A program made the translations under genes and the position numbers. A stretch of 14,255 nt of DNA from JBKQWK01 sp052139595 (GTDB lineage Bacteria; Actinomycetota; Thermoleophilia; UBA2241), in the NCBI GenBank assembly GCA_052139595.1, contig JBKQWK010000199.1, positions 1 through 14,255 on the forward strand, written 5' to 3'. Below are positions 6,183 through 12,034 of the stretch, one piece after another. Within the stretch, counting starts at the first letter, position 1, and every line of letters starts with the position of its first letter. The notes beneath the pieces are model-generated. The model was not told the origin of the DNA, ran no database searches, and saw only the letters and a program-made list of their open reading frames with translations.

Positions 6183-7352
6183 TCAGCGGTGGTGCAGCCG
6201 ACCGGCGAGCTTGGCCAACGGCGGGCTGACCTCAGCGATCGCTGCCGTGGGGCAGATCTCGGTGCAGCAGAAGCAGCGTACGCATTTGGTGTCGTCGAAG
6301 ACCGGCGTTGGTGCCAGCGTAACCGCCTGCGTGCCGCAGATTTCAGCGCAGTTGCCGCACCGGGTGCACGCCTCCTTATCGACCAGGCGCGGTCGTGCGG
6401 TCATGAGGCTGCGCACGGTCCGGCTCAGTGGTCCAGGCCCGGCGACACCGGCGTCGGCGTCCCACTTGGCGGCGACGAAGCCGTGTTCGGCGACGATGGC
6501 GTCGCCGGTCAGTTCGTAAGGGTGTTCGAGGTCGATGAGGCCGCGGCGTTGCGCGGCGGCAAGCACGTAGATCTCGTGCCGCCGATGTGCCGTGCGGTCG
6601 GCCAGGGCCGCATCGAGGGCCACGGCGTCGCGCGCCGCGAACAGAGATCCGAGCTTGCGCGGCGTGCCGTTGCCGGGCCCCTTGCCTTCCATGGCGACGA
6701 TTCCGTCGATGATCGTGAAGCGTGGAGCGATGGCCAGATGCAGGTCGAGCAGCATGTCGGCGAATTCGTCGCGGCGTTGGGCACGCACGTGCAGCTGCGC
6801 CTTGCTGAGGCCGGAAACGCAGCCGAAGGTGAGCTTCGTGCCCCCGGTCAGGCGCATGAGGCCGTGAGTTTTGAGGATGCCGACTTGAATGATGCCGTCG
6901 GCTTCGAGCCATGGTTGACCGACCGGAAAGCTGCGGAACAGACGTGCAGACGGTGCGTTGAGCGTCGCCACGTGTTCGTCGACCCAGACCGCCGCAACTT
7001 GCTCCTGTTCGCAGACGGCGGCGATGCCGCTGGCCTTGTAGGCACGCATGACGAAGCCGCGCGTGCCCGGGCCGCCGGGACTGTCGCCGACAAACGGCTC
7101 GGCACCGGCTGCCTTGAGGGCGCGCAGCACGCAGCGCAGTGTTTCCGGATTAGTGGACACGGCCCGCTCGGGCGGAGCACCGCGCAGCAGGTTGATCTTG
7201 ACGGCGATGCGTTCGCCGGGTTTGACGAGCGCGGCCCAGCCCCCAAAGGGGGCTACCGCGCGCTCGACGGCAGCGGCCAGCCCGGTGCCGTGGTCTGGTT
7301 GGGCGATGTGTGCGACAAGACTCAGGCGACGCGATGTAACGGCGTCGCTCAT
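6183..7352 (-). CDS. DUF362 protein with two C-terminal [4Fe-4S] ferredoxin motifs
   Basis: A 389-residue protein of the DUF362 family. The N-terminal two thirds carries the typical blocks: AVKINLLRG, STNPETLRCVLRALKAAGA, VGDSPGG, IIQVGILKTHGLMRLTGGTK, FTIIDGIVAMEGKGPGNGTPRK and ARDAVALDAALA. The C-terminus has two classic clusters, CTRCGNCAEIC (329-339) and CVRCFCCTEICP (357-368), each fit for a [4Fe-4S] cluster. Electron transfer in the cytoplasm is expected; the reaction of DUF362 is unknown. The ATG at 7352 lies 28 nt after the repressor stop with no clear ribosome site, so it is probably translated from the repressor transcript. Co-transcription with a thiol- or metal-sensing repressor suggests a link to sulfur, metal or redox stress. 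Confidence 0.9.
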   Translation of the reverse strand: MSDAVTSRRLSLVAHIAQPDHGTGLAAAVERAVAPFGGWAALVKPGERIAVKINLLRGAPPERAVSTNPETLRCVLRALKAAGAEPFVGDSPGGPGTRGFVMRAYKASGIAAVCEQEQVAAVWVDEHVATLNAPSARLFRSFPVGQPWLEADGIIQVGILKTHGLMRLTGGTKLTFGCVSGLSKAQLHVRAQRRDEFADMLLDLHLAIAPRFTIIDGIVAMEGKGPGNGTPRKLGSLFAARDAVALDAALADRTAHRRHEIYVLAAAQRRGLIDLEHPYELTGDAIVAEHGFVAAKWDADAGVAGPGPLSRTVRSLMTARPRLVDKEACTRCGNCAEICGTQAVTLAPTPVFDDTKCVRCFCCTEICPTAAIAEVSPPLAKLAGRLHHR

Positions 7353-7380
7353 GCCCGCGCGGGTTCGTTTGCGTCAGGTC

Positions 7381-7713
7381 TCAAAAGCGATCGACTGTCG
7401 CGTCGTCGTTGCCGTCATCGGCAACGATGTCGACGCACTGCGAGTACTTCATGAACGTCTGCAGCGCTTTTTCGACCGCTTCGCGGGGAATCTCGCGCTC
7501 AAGCTCGGTGGCCAGGCACTCGTTCATTTTCATCGCGATGAGCATCGTGCCGATGCGATCAAGGGCTGCTTTCGTGGCCGATAGCTGAGTAAAGACTTCG
7601 TGACAGGGACGGCCTTCGTCGAGCATGCGCTGCAAACCGCGCGCCTGACCCTCGACCCGCCGCAGTCGGTTCATGATCTTGGCCATCTCGTCTGTGCTGG
7701 TGAATTGCTCCAT
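7381..7713 (-). CDS. CsoR/RcnR-family repressor, CstR-like (probable persulfide/thiol sensor)
   Basis: A 110-residue all-helical repressor of the DUF156 (CsoR/RcnR/FrmR/CstR) family. Conserved features are NRLRRVEGQARGLQRMLDEG (15-34), Cys37 in the GRPC turn, the TQLSATKAALDR helix (42-53) and Cys66 in MNEC. The copper sensor CsoR has a His four residues before the second Cys; here that position is Lys62, so the usual Cu(I) Cys-His-Cys site is incomplete. Two Cys without the His is the pattern of the persulfide sensor CstR, whose helix-2 sequence (TQISASKSSLQR in S. aureus, from memory) is also very close. The ATG at 7713 is chosen because a -10 box lies exactly six bases upstream; a TTG at 7749 would start inside the promoter. 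It probably represses its own operon with DUF362. Confidence 0.88.
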   Translation of the reverse strand: MEQFTSTDEMAKIMNRLRRVEGQARGLQRMLDEGRPCHEVFTQLSATKAALDRIGTMLIAMKMNECLATELEREIPREAVEKALQTFMKYSQCVDIVADDGNDDATVDRF

Positions 7714-7719
7714 GATCTG

Positions 7720-7749
7720 ACTATACCCCCCGGGGAACCTGACGCACAA
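7720..7749 (-). promoter_or_regulatory. Promoter of the repressor gene with embedded GC-tract operator
   Basis: On the minus strand TATAGT (7725-7720) is followed by six bases and the ATG, so transcription should begin at or next to the start codon. A weak -35, TTGTGC (7749-7744), is 18 bp upstream. Between the boxes lies CCCCGGGG (7728-7735) inside TATACCCCCCGGGGAA. An AT-flanked C-tract/G-tract palindrome is the operator type of CsoR-family repressors, and its position between -35 and -10 fits autorepression. Confidence 0.6.
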
Positions 7750-7768
7750 TCAGGCGGGACTGCAATAT

Positions 7769-7784
7769 TGTGACTTATATCACA
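7769..7784. promoter_or_regulatory. CRP/FNR- or Rex-type palindrome TGTGA-N6-TCACA
   Basis: TGTGACTTATATCACA has both perfect five-base arms of the CRP consensus and an AT-rich centre in an otherwise GC-rich spacer. Its centre lies about 62-63 bp upstream of the predicted start of the repressor transcript, the classic class I activator position. Rex operators share the same outer arms, so the family of the binding protein is not decided. Confidence 0.6.
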
Positions 7785-7880
7785 TGAATCCATATCTGGT
7801 TCGTCTGATGTTGGCGTCGTTTCTCGAATGACGATCGAGCGAACCGTTGCAAAGGACAAGGGACGACCGGGCGCGAGCCG

Positions 7881-8726
7881 TCAGCCGGTCGCTGCTCGCT
7901 GCTTGAGATCGTTGAGGATGTGATCGGGAATCGGCATGCCCCCGGGTCCGGCGCCGAGGCGCACCGTGGGCTTGGTCGCCCCGTGAAAGTCACTGCCGCC
8001 GGTGGCGACGAAGTCGAAGTCGGCGGCCAGCTGTAGACAGGTGGCCATCGTCTCCGGCGTGTAGGAGCTGTAGTAGCACTCGAAGCCAGCCACGCCAGCG
8101 CGAACGGCAGCGGCACAGAGGTGGCGCAAGCCGGCGGCATCTGTGCGAATGATGCCCGGGTGCGCGATCACGGCCGTGCCGCCCGATGCGCGCAGCAGTC
8201 GGGCGCCCTCGGTCAGGCTTAAGCGAGGCCGGTCGACAAACGCCGGCGCGCCGCGACGCAGAAAGCGGGCAAACGCTTCGTTGATGCTGTCGACGTAGCC
8301 GCGCCGGCGCAGCGCCTCGCCGATGTGCGGCCGCCCGACGGCCTCGCCGCCGGCGATTGCCGCCAGCTCCTCGGCTGAAACGGGGTAGCCGATTGCCGCC
8401 AGCTTGGCCAGAATGTGCTCATTGCGCTCGTCGCGAGAGAAGCGCAGCTGCTGCAGTTGGCGGCGCAAGTCGTCGCTCGGGGCACCGTTGAGAAAGTAGC
8501 CGAGCATGTCGAAGGTGATCTGTTCATGTTCGAGATTGATCTCGACGCCGGGTACAACCTCAATGCCCAGCCGCAGACCGGCGGCAAGCGCCTCCTCGAG
8601 GCCGTCGACGGTGTCGTGGTCGGTCAAAGCGACGGCGCTGAGGCCGATCTGCTTGGCTAGAGCGACGAGCTCGGATGGGCTCAGTGTGCCGTCGGAGCAC
8701 CGGCTGTGCGCGTGCAGGTCGATCAT
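7881..8726 (-). CDS. PHP-domain phosphoesterase (RNase AM/YciV-like)
   Basis: A 281-residue PHP protein. Proteins of this type hydrolyse the 3'-phosphate of nucleoside 3',5'-bisphosphates and/or trim short RNAs 5' to 3'. All metal-binding blocks are seen: DLHAHSRCSDGTLSP (3-17), ALTDHDTVDG (33-42), PGVEIN (59-64), GRPHIGEAL, AVIAHPG and the closing GGSDFHGA. The insertion between PGVEIN and GRPHI, with the helical region from about 88 to 130, matches the YciV/TrpH subgroup. The ATG at 8726 has no ribosome site but has TAAAGT exactly six bases upstream, suggesting a leaderless transcript. It lies 167 nt upstream of the repressor on the same strand, with separate control signals in between. Confidence 0.92.
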   Translation of the reverse strand: MIDLHAHSRCSDGTLSPSELVALAKQIGLSAVALTDHDTVDGLEEALAAGLRLGIEVVPGVEINLEHEQITFDMLGYFLNGAPSDDLRRQLQQLRFSRDERNEHILAKLAAIGYPVSAEELAAIAGGEAVGRPHIGEALRRRGYVDSINEAFARFLRRGAPAFVDRPRLSLTEGARLLRASGGTAVIAHPGIIRTDAAGLRHLCAAAVRAGVAGFECYYSSYTPETMATCLQLAADFDFVATGGSDFHGATKPTVRLGAGPGGMPIPDHILNDLKQRAATG

Positions 8727-8732
8727 GGACTG

Positions 8733-8738
8733 ACTTTA
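8733..8738 (-). promoter_or_regulatory. -10 box of the PHP gene (leaderless arrangement)
   Basis: TAAAGT on the minus strand is followed by CAGTCC and the ATG, giving the same six-base gap as at the repressor gene. No clear -35 is visible at 16-18 bp. Confidence 0.5.
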
Positions 8739-8834
8739 CCACGGTCGCTTTCTGGTGGGCTGTGGTGCCGGTTGCCACGTAGACTAACGCGATACAAGAG
8801 AGACGTACGACTTGAAATCGACAAGGAGAAGATG

Positions 8835-9869
8835 ATGAGGATTGGCATGGTCGCTCCACCCTGGTTCCCCCTGCCTCCGCACGGCTACGGGGGCATCGAA
8901 CTGGTGGTTTCGGTGCTCACCGAGGGATTGGTGCGTCGCGGCCACGAGGTCACACTGTTTGCCAGTGGCGATTCGCAGACGGCGGCTCATCTGCACTATG
9001 TCTTCGCCCGGGCGCCGTACGAGCGTATCGAACACGGCGCCGGCCTCGAGGTCATTCACAGTCTCGGAGCCTACACGCACGCCGCCGAGTTCGATGTGAT
9101 TCACGACCACGATGGGGTCGCCTCGCGCGGCATGGGAGCGCTCGTCAACCGCCTGATGGGTACGCCGGTGGTGGCCACCTTGCACGGTCCTGCCGACCCG
9201 ACGTCGCAAGAGCTGCTGGTGGGTATGCGGCACGGCCTGCGCTTCATCGCGATCAGCGACTATCAGCGCCAGGGCTTTCCCGATCTCGACTTTGTCGCCA
9301 CCATCCCCAATGCCATCGACCTCAGTCAGCATCCGTTCGCGAGCGAGAAGGACGATTACCTGCTCTTCGTCGGTCGCATGATCGCCGACAAGGGGGCGCA
9401 CACGGCGATCGAGGTGGCGCGTCGTCTGGGCACGCGCCTGATCCTCGCCGGCAAGGTCAACGAGGGCCCCGAGCGCGACTACTTTAGCGAGCAGGTTGAG
9501 CCACACCTGAGCGATAACATCCACTTCCGTGGCGAGGTGGAGATGGATGTCAAGGTTCAGCTGTACCAGCACGCTCGCTGTACCCTGTTCCCGATCCAGT
9601 GGCCCGAGCCGTTTGGCCTGGTCATGATCGAGTCGCTGGCTGCGGGTACACCGGTCATCGCTTTTCGCCGCGGCTCAGCGCCCGAGGTGATCGAGCACGG
9701 GCGTACCGGCTTCGTGGTTGATACTGTCGATGAGATGGTCGCGGCAGTGGCGCACGTTGGTGAGATTGACCCCGCCGAGTGCCGGCGCGCGGTCGAGGAA
9801 AGGTTCGGCATCGAGGCGTTCGTTGACGCGCACGAGGCGGCCTACCGGCGAGTGGTCGGCGACGACTGA
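8835..9869 (+). CDS. GT4-family glycosyltransferase
   Basis: A retaining GT-B glycosyltransferase of 344 residues that would transfer a sugar from a nucleotide donor to a glycan, lipid or small molecule in the cytoplasm. The N-terminal domain opens with MRIGMVAPPWFPLPPHGYGG, the glycine-rich acceptor-side loop, followed by ELVVSVLTEGLVRRGHEVTLFA and FDVIHDHDG. The C-terminal domain has YLLFVGRMIADKGAHTAIE (donor-binding hinge), LILAGK and the E-x7-E motif EPFGLVMIE (E258, E266) followed by SLAAGTPVIAF. ATG 8835 is preferred over ATG 8832 for its distance from AGGAG (8824-8828). The specific sugar is not predictable. It is divergent from the PHP gene, so the 108-nt spacer must hold promoters both ways. 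Confidence 0.9.
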   Translation: MRIGMVAPPWFPLPPHGYGGIELVVSVLTEGLVRRGHEVTLFASGDSQTAAHLHYVFARAPYERIEHGAGLEVIHSLGAYTHAAEFDVIHDHDGVASRGMGALVNRLMGTPVVATLHGPADPTSQELLVGMRHGLRFIAISDYQRQGFPDLDFVATIPNAIDLSQHPFASEKDDYLLFVGRMIADKGAHTAIEVARRLGTRLILAGKVNEGPERDYFSEQVEPHLSDNIHFRGEVEMDVKVQLYQHARCTLFPIQWPEPFGLVMIESLAAGTPVIAFRRGSAPEVIEHGRTGFVVDTVDEMVAAVAHVGEIDPAECRRAVEERFGIEAFVDAHEAAYRRVVGDD

Positions 9870-9913
9870 GCCGGCGGCCGGCGATCGGCGGTCGGGCTGC
9901 TGCGCCCGGCCGG

Positions 9914-9972
9914 CCTGCCGAGCGGCGGCAGGGCTGCCGTGCCAAGCCGGGCCGGCAGCCCGGCCTTGGCGC
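9914..9972 (+). terminator. Double hairpin after the glycosyltransferase gene
   Basis: CCTGCCG (9914-9920) pairs with CGGCAGG (9926-9932). Just after it, GCCAAG-CCGGGC (9941-9952) pairs with GCCCGG (9958-9963) and CTTGGC (9965-9970): a 12-bp stem with one bulged C and a 5-base loop, extended by a G-U and a G-C pair to 9939/9972. No T-run follows, as is common in GC-rich genomes. It separates this gene from the next promoter at 9997. Confidence 0.6.
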
Positions 9973-9996
9973 TGAACCTGGCTGCCATCTTCTGCC

Positions 9997-10025
9997 TTGT
10001 GACATGTCGGTCCCGGCGGTAAGGT
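9997..10025 (+). promoter_or_regulatory. Leaderless promoter of the HD phosphohydrolase gene
   Basis: TTGTGA (9997-10002), a 17-bp spacer and TAAGGT (10020-10025) are followed by six bases and the ATG at 10032. There is no ribosome site. The spacing and the six-base gap match those at the repressor and PHP genes. Confidence 0.6.
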
Positions 10026-10031
10026 TGGTTC

Positions 10032-11573
10032 ATGCTGCCTTACGATGACGTGCACCTCATTGCCGACCCCCTCTACGGCTACACTCGCATAACCGTCGCG
10101 AACCAGCCCGGCGAAGTGGCCGAGGCCGAGATCATCGATAACCCCTGGGTGCAACGCCTCAAGCGAGTCCATCAGCTGCAGAGTTCATGGTGGGTGTTCC
10201 CGACGGCCGAGCACAGCCGCTTCGCCCATAGCTTGGGCGTCATGCACCTGGCCGGTGAATTGGCACGGCAGGTGTATCCGACGCTCATCGAGACGCTGCG
10301 AGCAGGCGGGGCGAGCGCGGCGACCAGCGGTGCCGAGCCGGCGACGCCGCCGGCCAGCGGTGCTGAGCACACAGGCGCCGAGCACACAGGCGCCGAGCCG
10401 CCGCTGTCGGCTGGCAGTGCCGAGCCGCTGCCGTCGCTGCCGCTGGTCGAAGAGACATTGCGCCTGGCCGGCCTTCTGCATGATCTCGGCCACGGTCCTT
10501 TTAGCCACTTTTTTGACGAAGAGTATCTGCAGCGCTTTGCCCGCGACGCGGCCGACCCTGGCAGTCCGCGCCTTACCCACGAGATCATCTCGCAGTATCT
10601 GATCGAGCATGAGCTGGCGGCGGCGATTGCGCAGGTACGCCGCAGTCCCAGTGGGCCGTTCGCCATCGGCGAAGCGGTCGATCCTGCCGCTGTGGCTCGC
10701 CTCATCCGCGACGACGGCGAGGTCCCTGTCGTCGCGCCACGTTGGGTCGAACTGCTGCGTCCGGCGCTGTGCGGCGCAATCACGGTCGACAACATGGACT
10801 ACGTGCGTCGTGATGCCTATCAATGCGGCGTCGCGCTGGGCGCGGTCGACGTGCAGCGCCTAATCTACTACACCTTCGTCACCAGCGAGGGTCTTACCTA
10901 CCACAAGCGTGCCATCGGCGCCCTGCGGGCCTTTCTCAACGCTCGCTACTACATGTACGAGAACGTCTACTTTCACCGCATCGGTCGCGCCATCGACCTC
11001 CACCTGCGCGAGATTTTTGCACCGACGCTGGAGCTGGTGCTGCCGCAGAGCCCGCTCGCCGATCTAGCCGCTTATCAGCGGCTAACTGAGTGGTCGCTGT
11101 TTACGGAGGTCGAACGCTGGCTCGACGAGCCGTCGGGCAGCGAACGGCGGCGGCTGGGCGAGCAATGGCAGGCGATCATCCATCGCGACGTTAAGTATCA
11201 CCTGGTCTACGAGCAGGCGATTGAGCGTCAGCAGCTCCACCTCGCCTCGCGCGACATGAGCCGCGACGAGTTCAAGGCGGCGGTGCGCGCGCAGCTGCCG
11301 GCGGCTCTGCGTGCTCTGCCCTTCGTGGTCGACGTGGCCAGTCAGGACCCACGGCCGCTCAACCCCATGCGCGGACCCAAGCGGATTCACGTCTACGATC
11401 CGCAAACCGATGCCATCGAAGAACAGTTGCTCACCGGGATTCTCGAATTCGTACCTGCGCGGGCGCACCTGTACCGCGTGTTCGCAACCACGCGCGAGCA
11501 CGGCGGCGACCTCGCCGCCGCGGCGCGCGCTGCTTTGGGCGAACCGGCCACGTCGAGCCTCACCAACCTGTGA
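10032..11573 (+). CDS. SAMHD1/dGTPase-like HD-domain phosphohydrolase
   Basis: A 513-residue protein of the COG1078-type HD hydrolases, related to dNTP triphosphohydrolases. Key blocks are IIDNPWVQRLKRVHQLQ (34-50), TAEHSRFAHSLGVMHLAG (58-75, H66 as first metal ligand), LAGLLHDLGHGPFSHFF (H150, D151), the HE-IIS block and ITVDNMDYVRRDAYQCG (D253, D256) with the final Asp. Later blocks such as RAIGALRAFLNARYYMYENVYFHR and the DVKYHL region match the C-terminal lobe of the family. The natural substrate is not known; dNTP hydrolysis is the family-based guess. Between H66 and H150 there is a low-complexity insert (about 92-136) absent from typical members. It is followed 10 nt later by a small gene with an excellent ribosome site, so the two are co-transcribed. 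Confidence 0.9.
   Translation: MLPYDDVHLIADPLYGYTRITVANQPGEVAEAEIIDNPWVQRLKRVHQLQSSWWVFPTAEHSRFAHSLGVMHLAGELARQVYPTLIETLRAGGASAATSGAEPATPPASGAEHTGAEHTGAEPPLSAGSAEPLPSLPLVEETLRLAGLLHDLGHGPFSHFFDEEYLQRFARDAADPGSPRLTHEIISQYLIEHELAAAIAQVRRSPSGPFAIGEAVDPAAVARLIRDDGEVPVVAPRWVELLRPALCGAITVDNMDYVRRDAYQCGVALGAVDVQRLIYYTFVTSEGLTYHKRAIGALRAFLNARYYMYENVYFHRIGRAIDLHLREIFAPTLELVLPQSPLADLAAYQRLTEWSLFTEVERWLDEPSGSERRRLGEQWQAIIHRDVKYHLVYEQAIERQQLHLASRDMSRDEFKAAVRAQLPAALRALPFVVDVASQDPRPLNPMRGPKRIHVYDPQTDAIEEQLLTGILEFVPARAHLYRVFATTREHGGDLAAAARAALGEPATSSLTNL
10365..10397 (+). repeat. 15-bp tandem repeat in the HD phosphohydrolase insert
   Basis: GAGCACACAGGCGCC occurs twice exactly (10365-10379, 10380-10394) and a third copy begins with GAG. 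It encodes EHTGA units inside a Ser/Gly/Ala/Glu/Pro-rich stretch (SGAEP, SGAEH, TGAEH, TGAEP). The variant copies on both sides show that the stretch grew by repeat expansion. Confidence 0.85.
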
Positions 11574-11583
11574 GGAGGTCGGC

Positions 11584-12003
11584 ATGAGCAACGGCGATGA
11601 GACGCCGCCCAGCCGACATCACTACGGCTGGTTCATGAAGCTCTGGGCGGGCAGAGGCTTCACCAGTCTGGCAGCGAGTCATCCCGCCGGGTATGAACCG
11701 AAGGGTCAGCGCTTCGAGCGTCAGACAATCGAGTTCAGCGATCGCCTGCGTCACAAGCACGTGCGCCTGATCGTCGCGCCCGAGGGGCTTTACGTGCGTC
11801 CCTTCGGCCTGATGCTGATGATGATGCCGCCGCTGCTGATTCCCTGGAGCGAGATTGTTAGCACGGCGGCAACGCGCTTGTATATGAAGCCGGCGCGACG
11901 CCTGCTCGTCGGGCAGTCGCAGATTGGCTCGCTGATCGTCTGGACTCCGGTCTACACCGCCTGTCGGCCATACCTGAAGGCTGGTCGACGACCTGCCGAA
12001 TGA
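11584..12003 (+). CDS. Small protein of unknown function, possibly PH-like fold
   Basis: A 139-residue protein with a strong ribosome site (GAGGAGGT, 11572-11579) that starts inside the stop region of the HD hydrolase gene. It begins with a polar segment, then KLWAGRGFTSLAASHP, then LRHKHVRLIVAPEGLYVRPF, a hydrophobic stretch LMLMMMPPLLIPWSEI (about 78-93), and a last part with RLLVGQSQIGSLIVWTPVY. The order VRLIVAPEGLYV...IPWSEI...LLVG resembles small bacterial PH-like proteins, but I do not recognise a named family. The hydrophobic stretch is too Pro-rich to be a confident membrane helix. Co-transcription with the HD hydrolase is the only functional hint. Confidence 0.7.
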   Translation: MSNGDETPPSRHHYGWFMKLWAGRGFTSLAASHPAGYEPKGQRFERQTIEFSDRLRHKHVRLIVAPEGLYVRPFGLMLMMMPPLLIPWSEIVSTAATRLYMKPARRLLVGQSQIGSLIVWTPVYTACRPYLKAGRRPAE

Positions 12004-12034
12004 GTGCCACGTCCGGTGCGATGTCGGGACAGGG

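Noticed and set aside
5796..7454. A 552-codon open frame on the plus strand
   Set aside because: It runs antisense to the DUF362 gene, which has clear family motifs. The translation is low-complexity, has no ribosome site and no family character.
8784..9572. A 262-codon open frame on the minus strand
   Set aside because: It is antisense to the glycosyltransferase and lacks any domain; codon-position shadow.
9997..10008. TTGTGACATGTC read as a second CRP-like site
   Set aside because: Only one half-site matches; the bases are better explained as the -35 box of the leaderless promoter.
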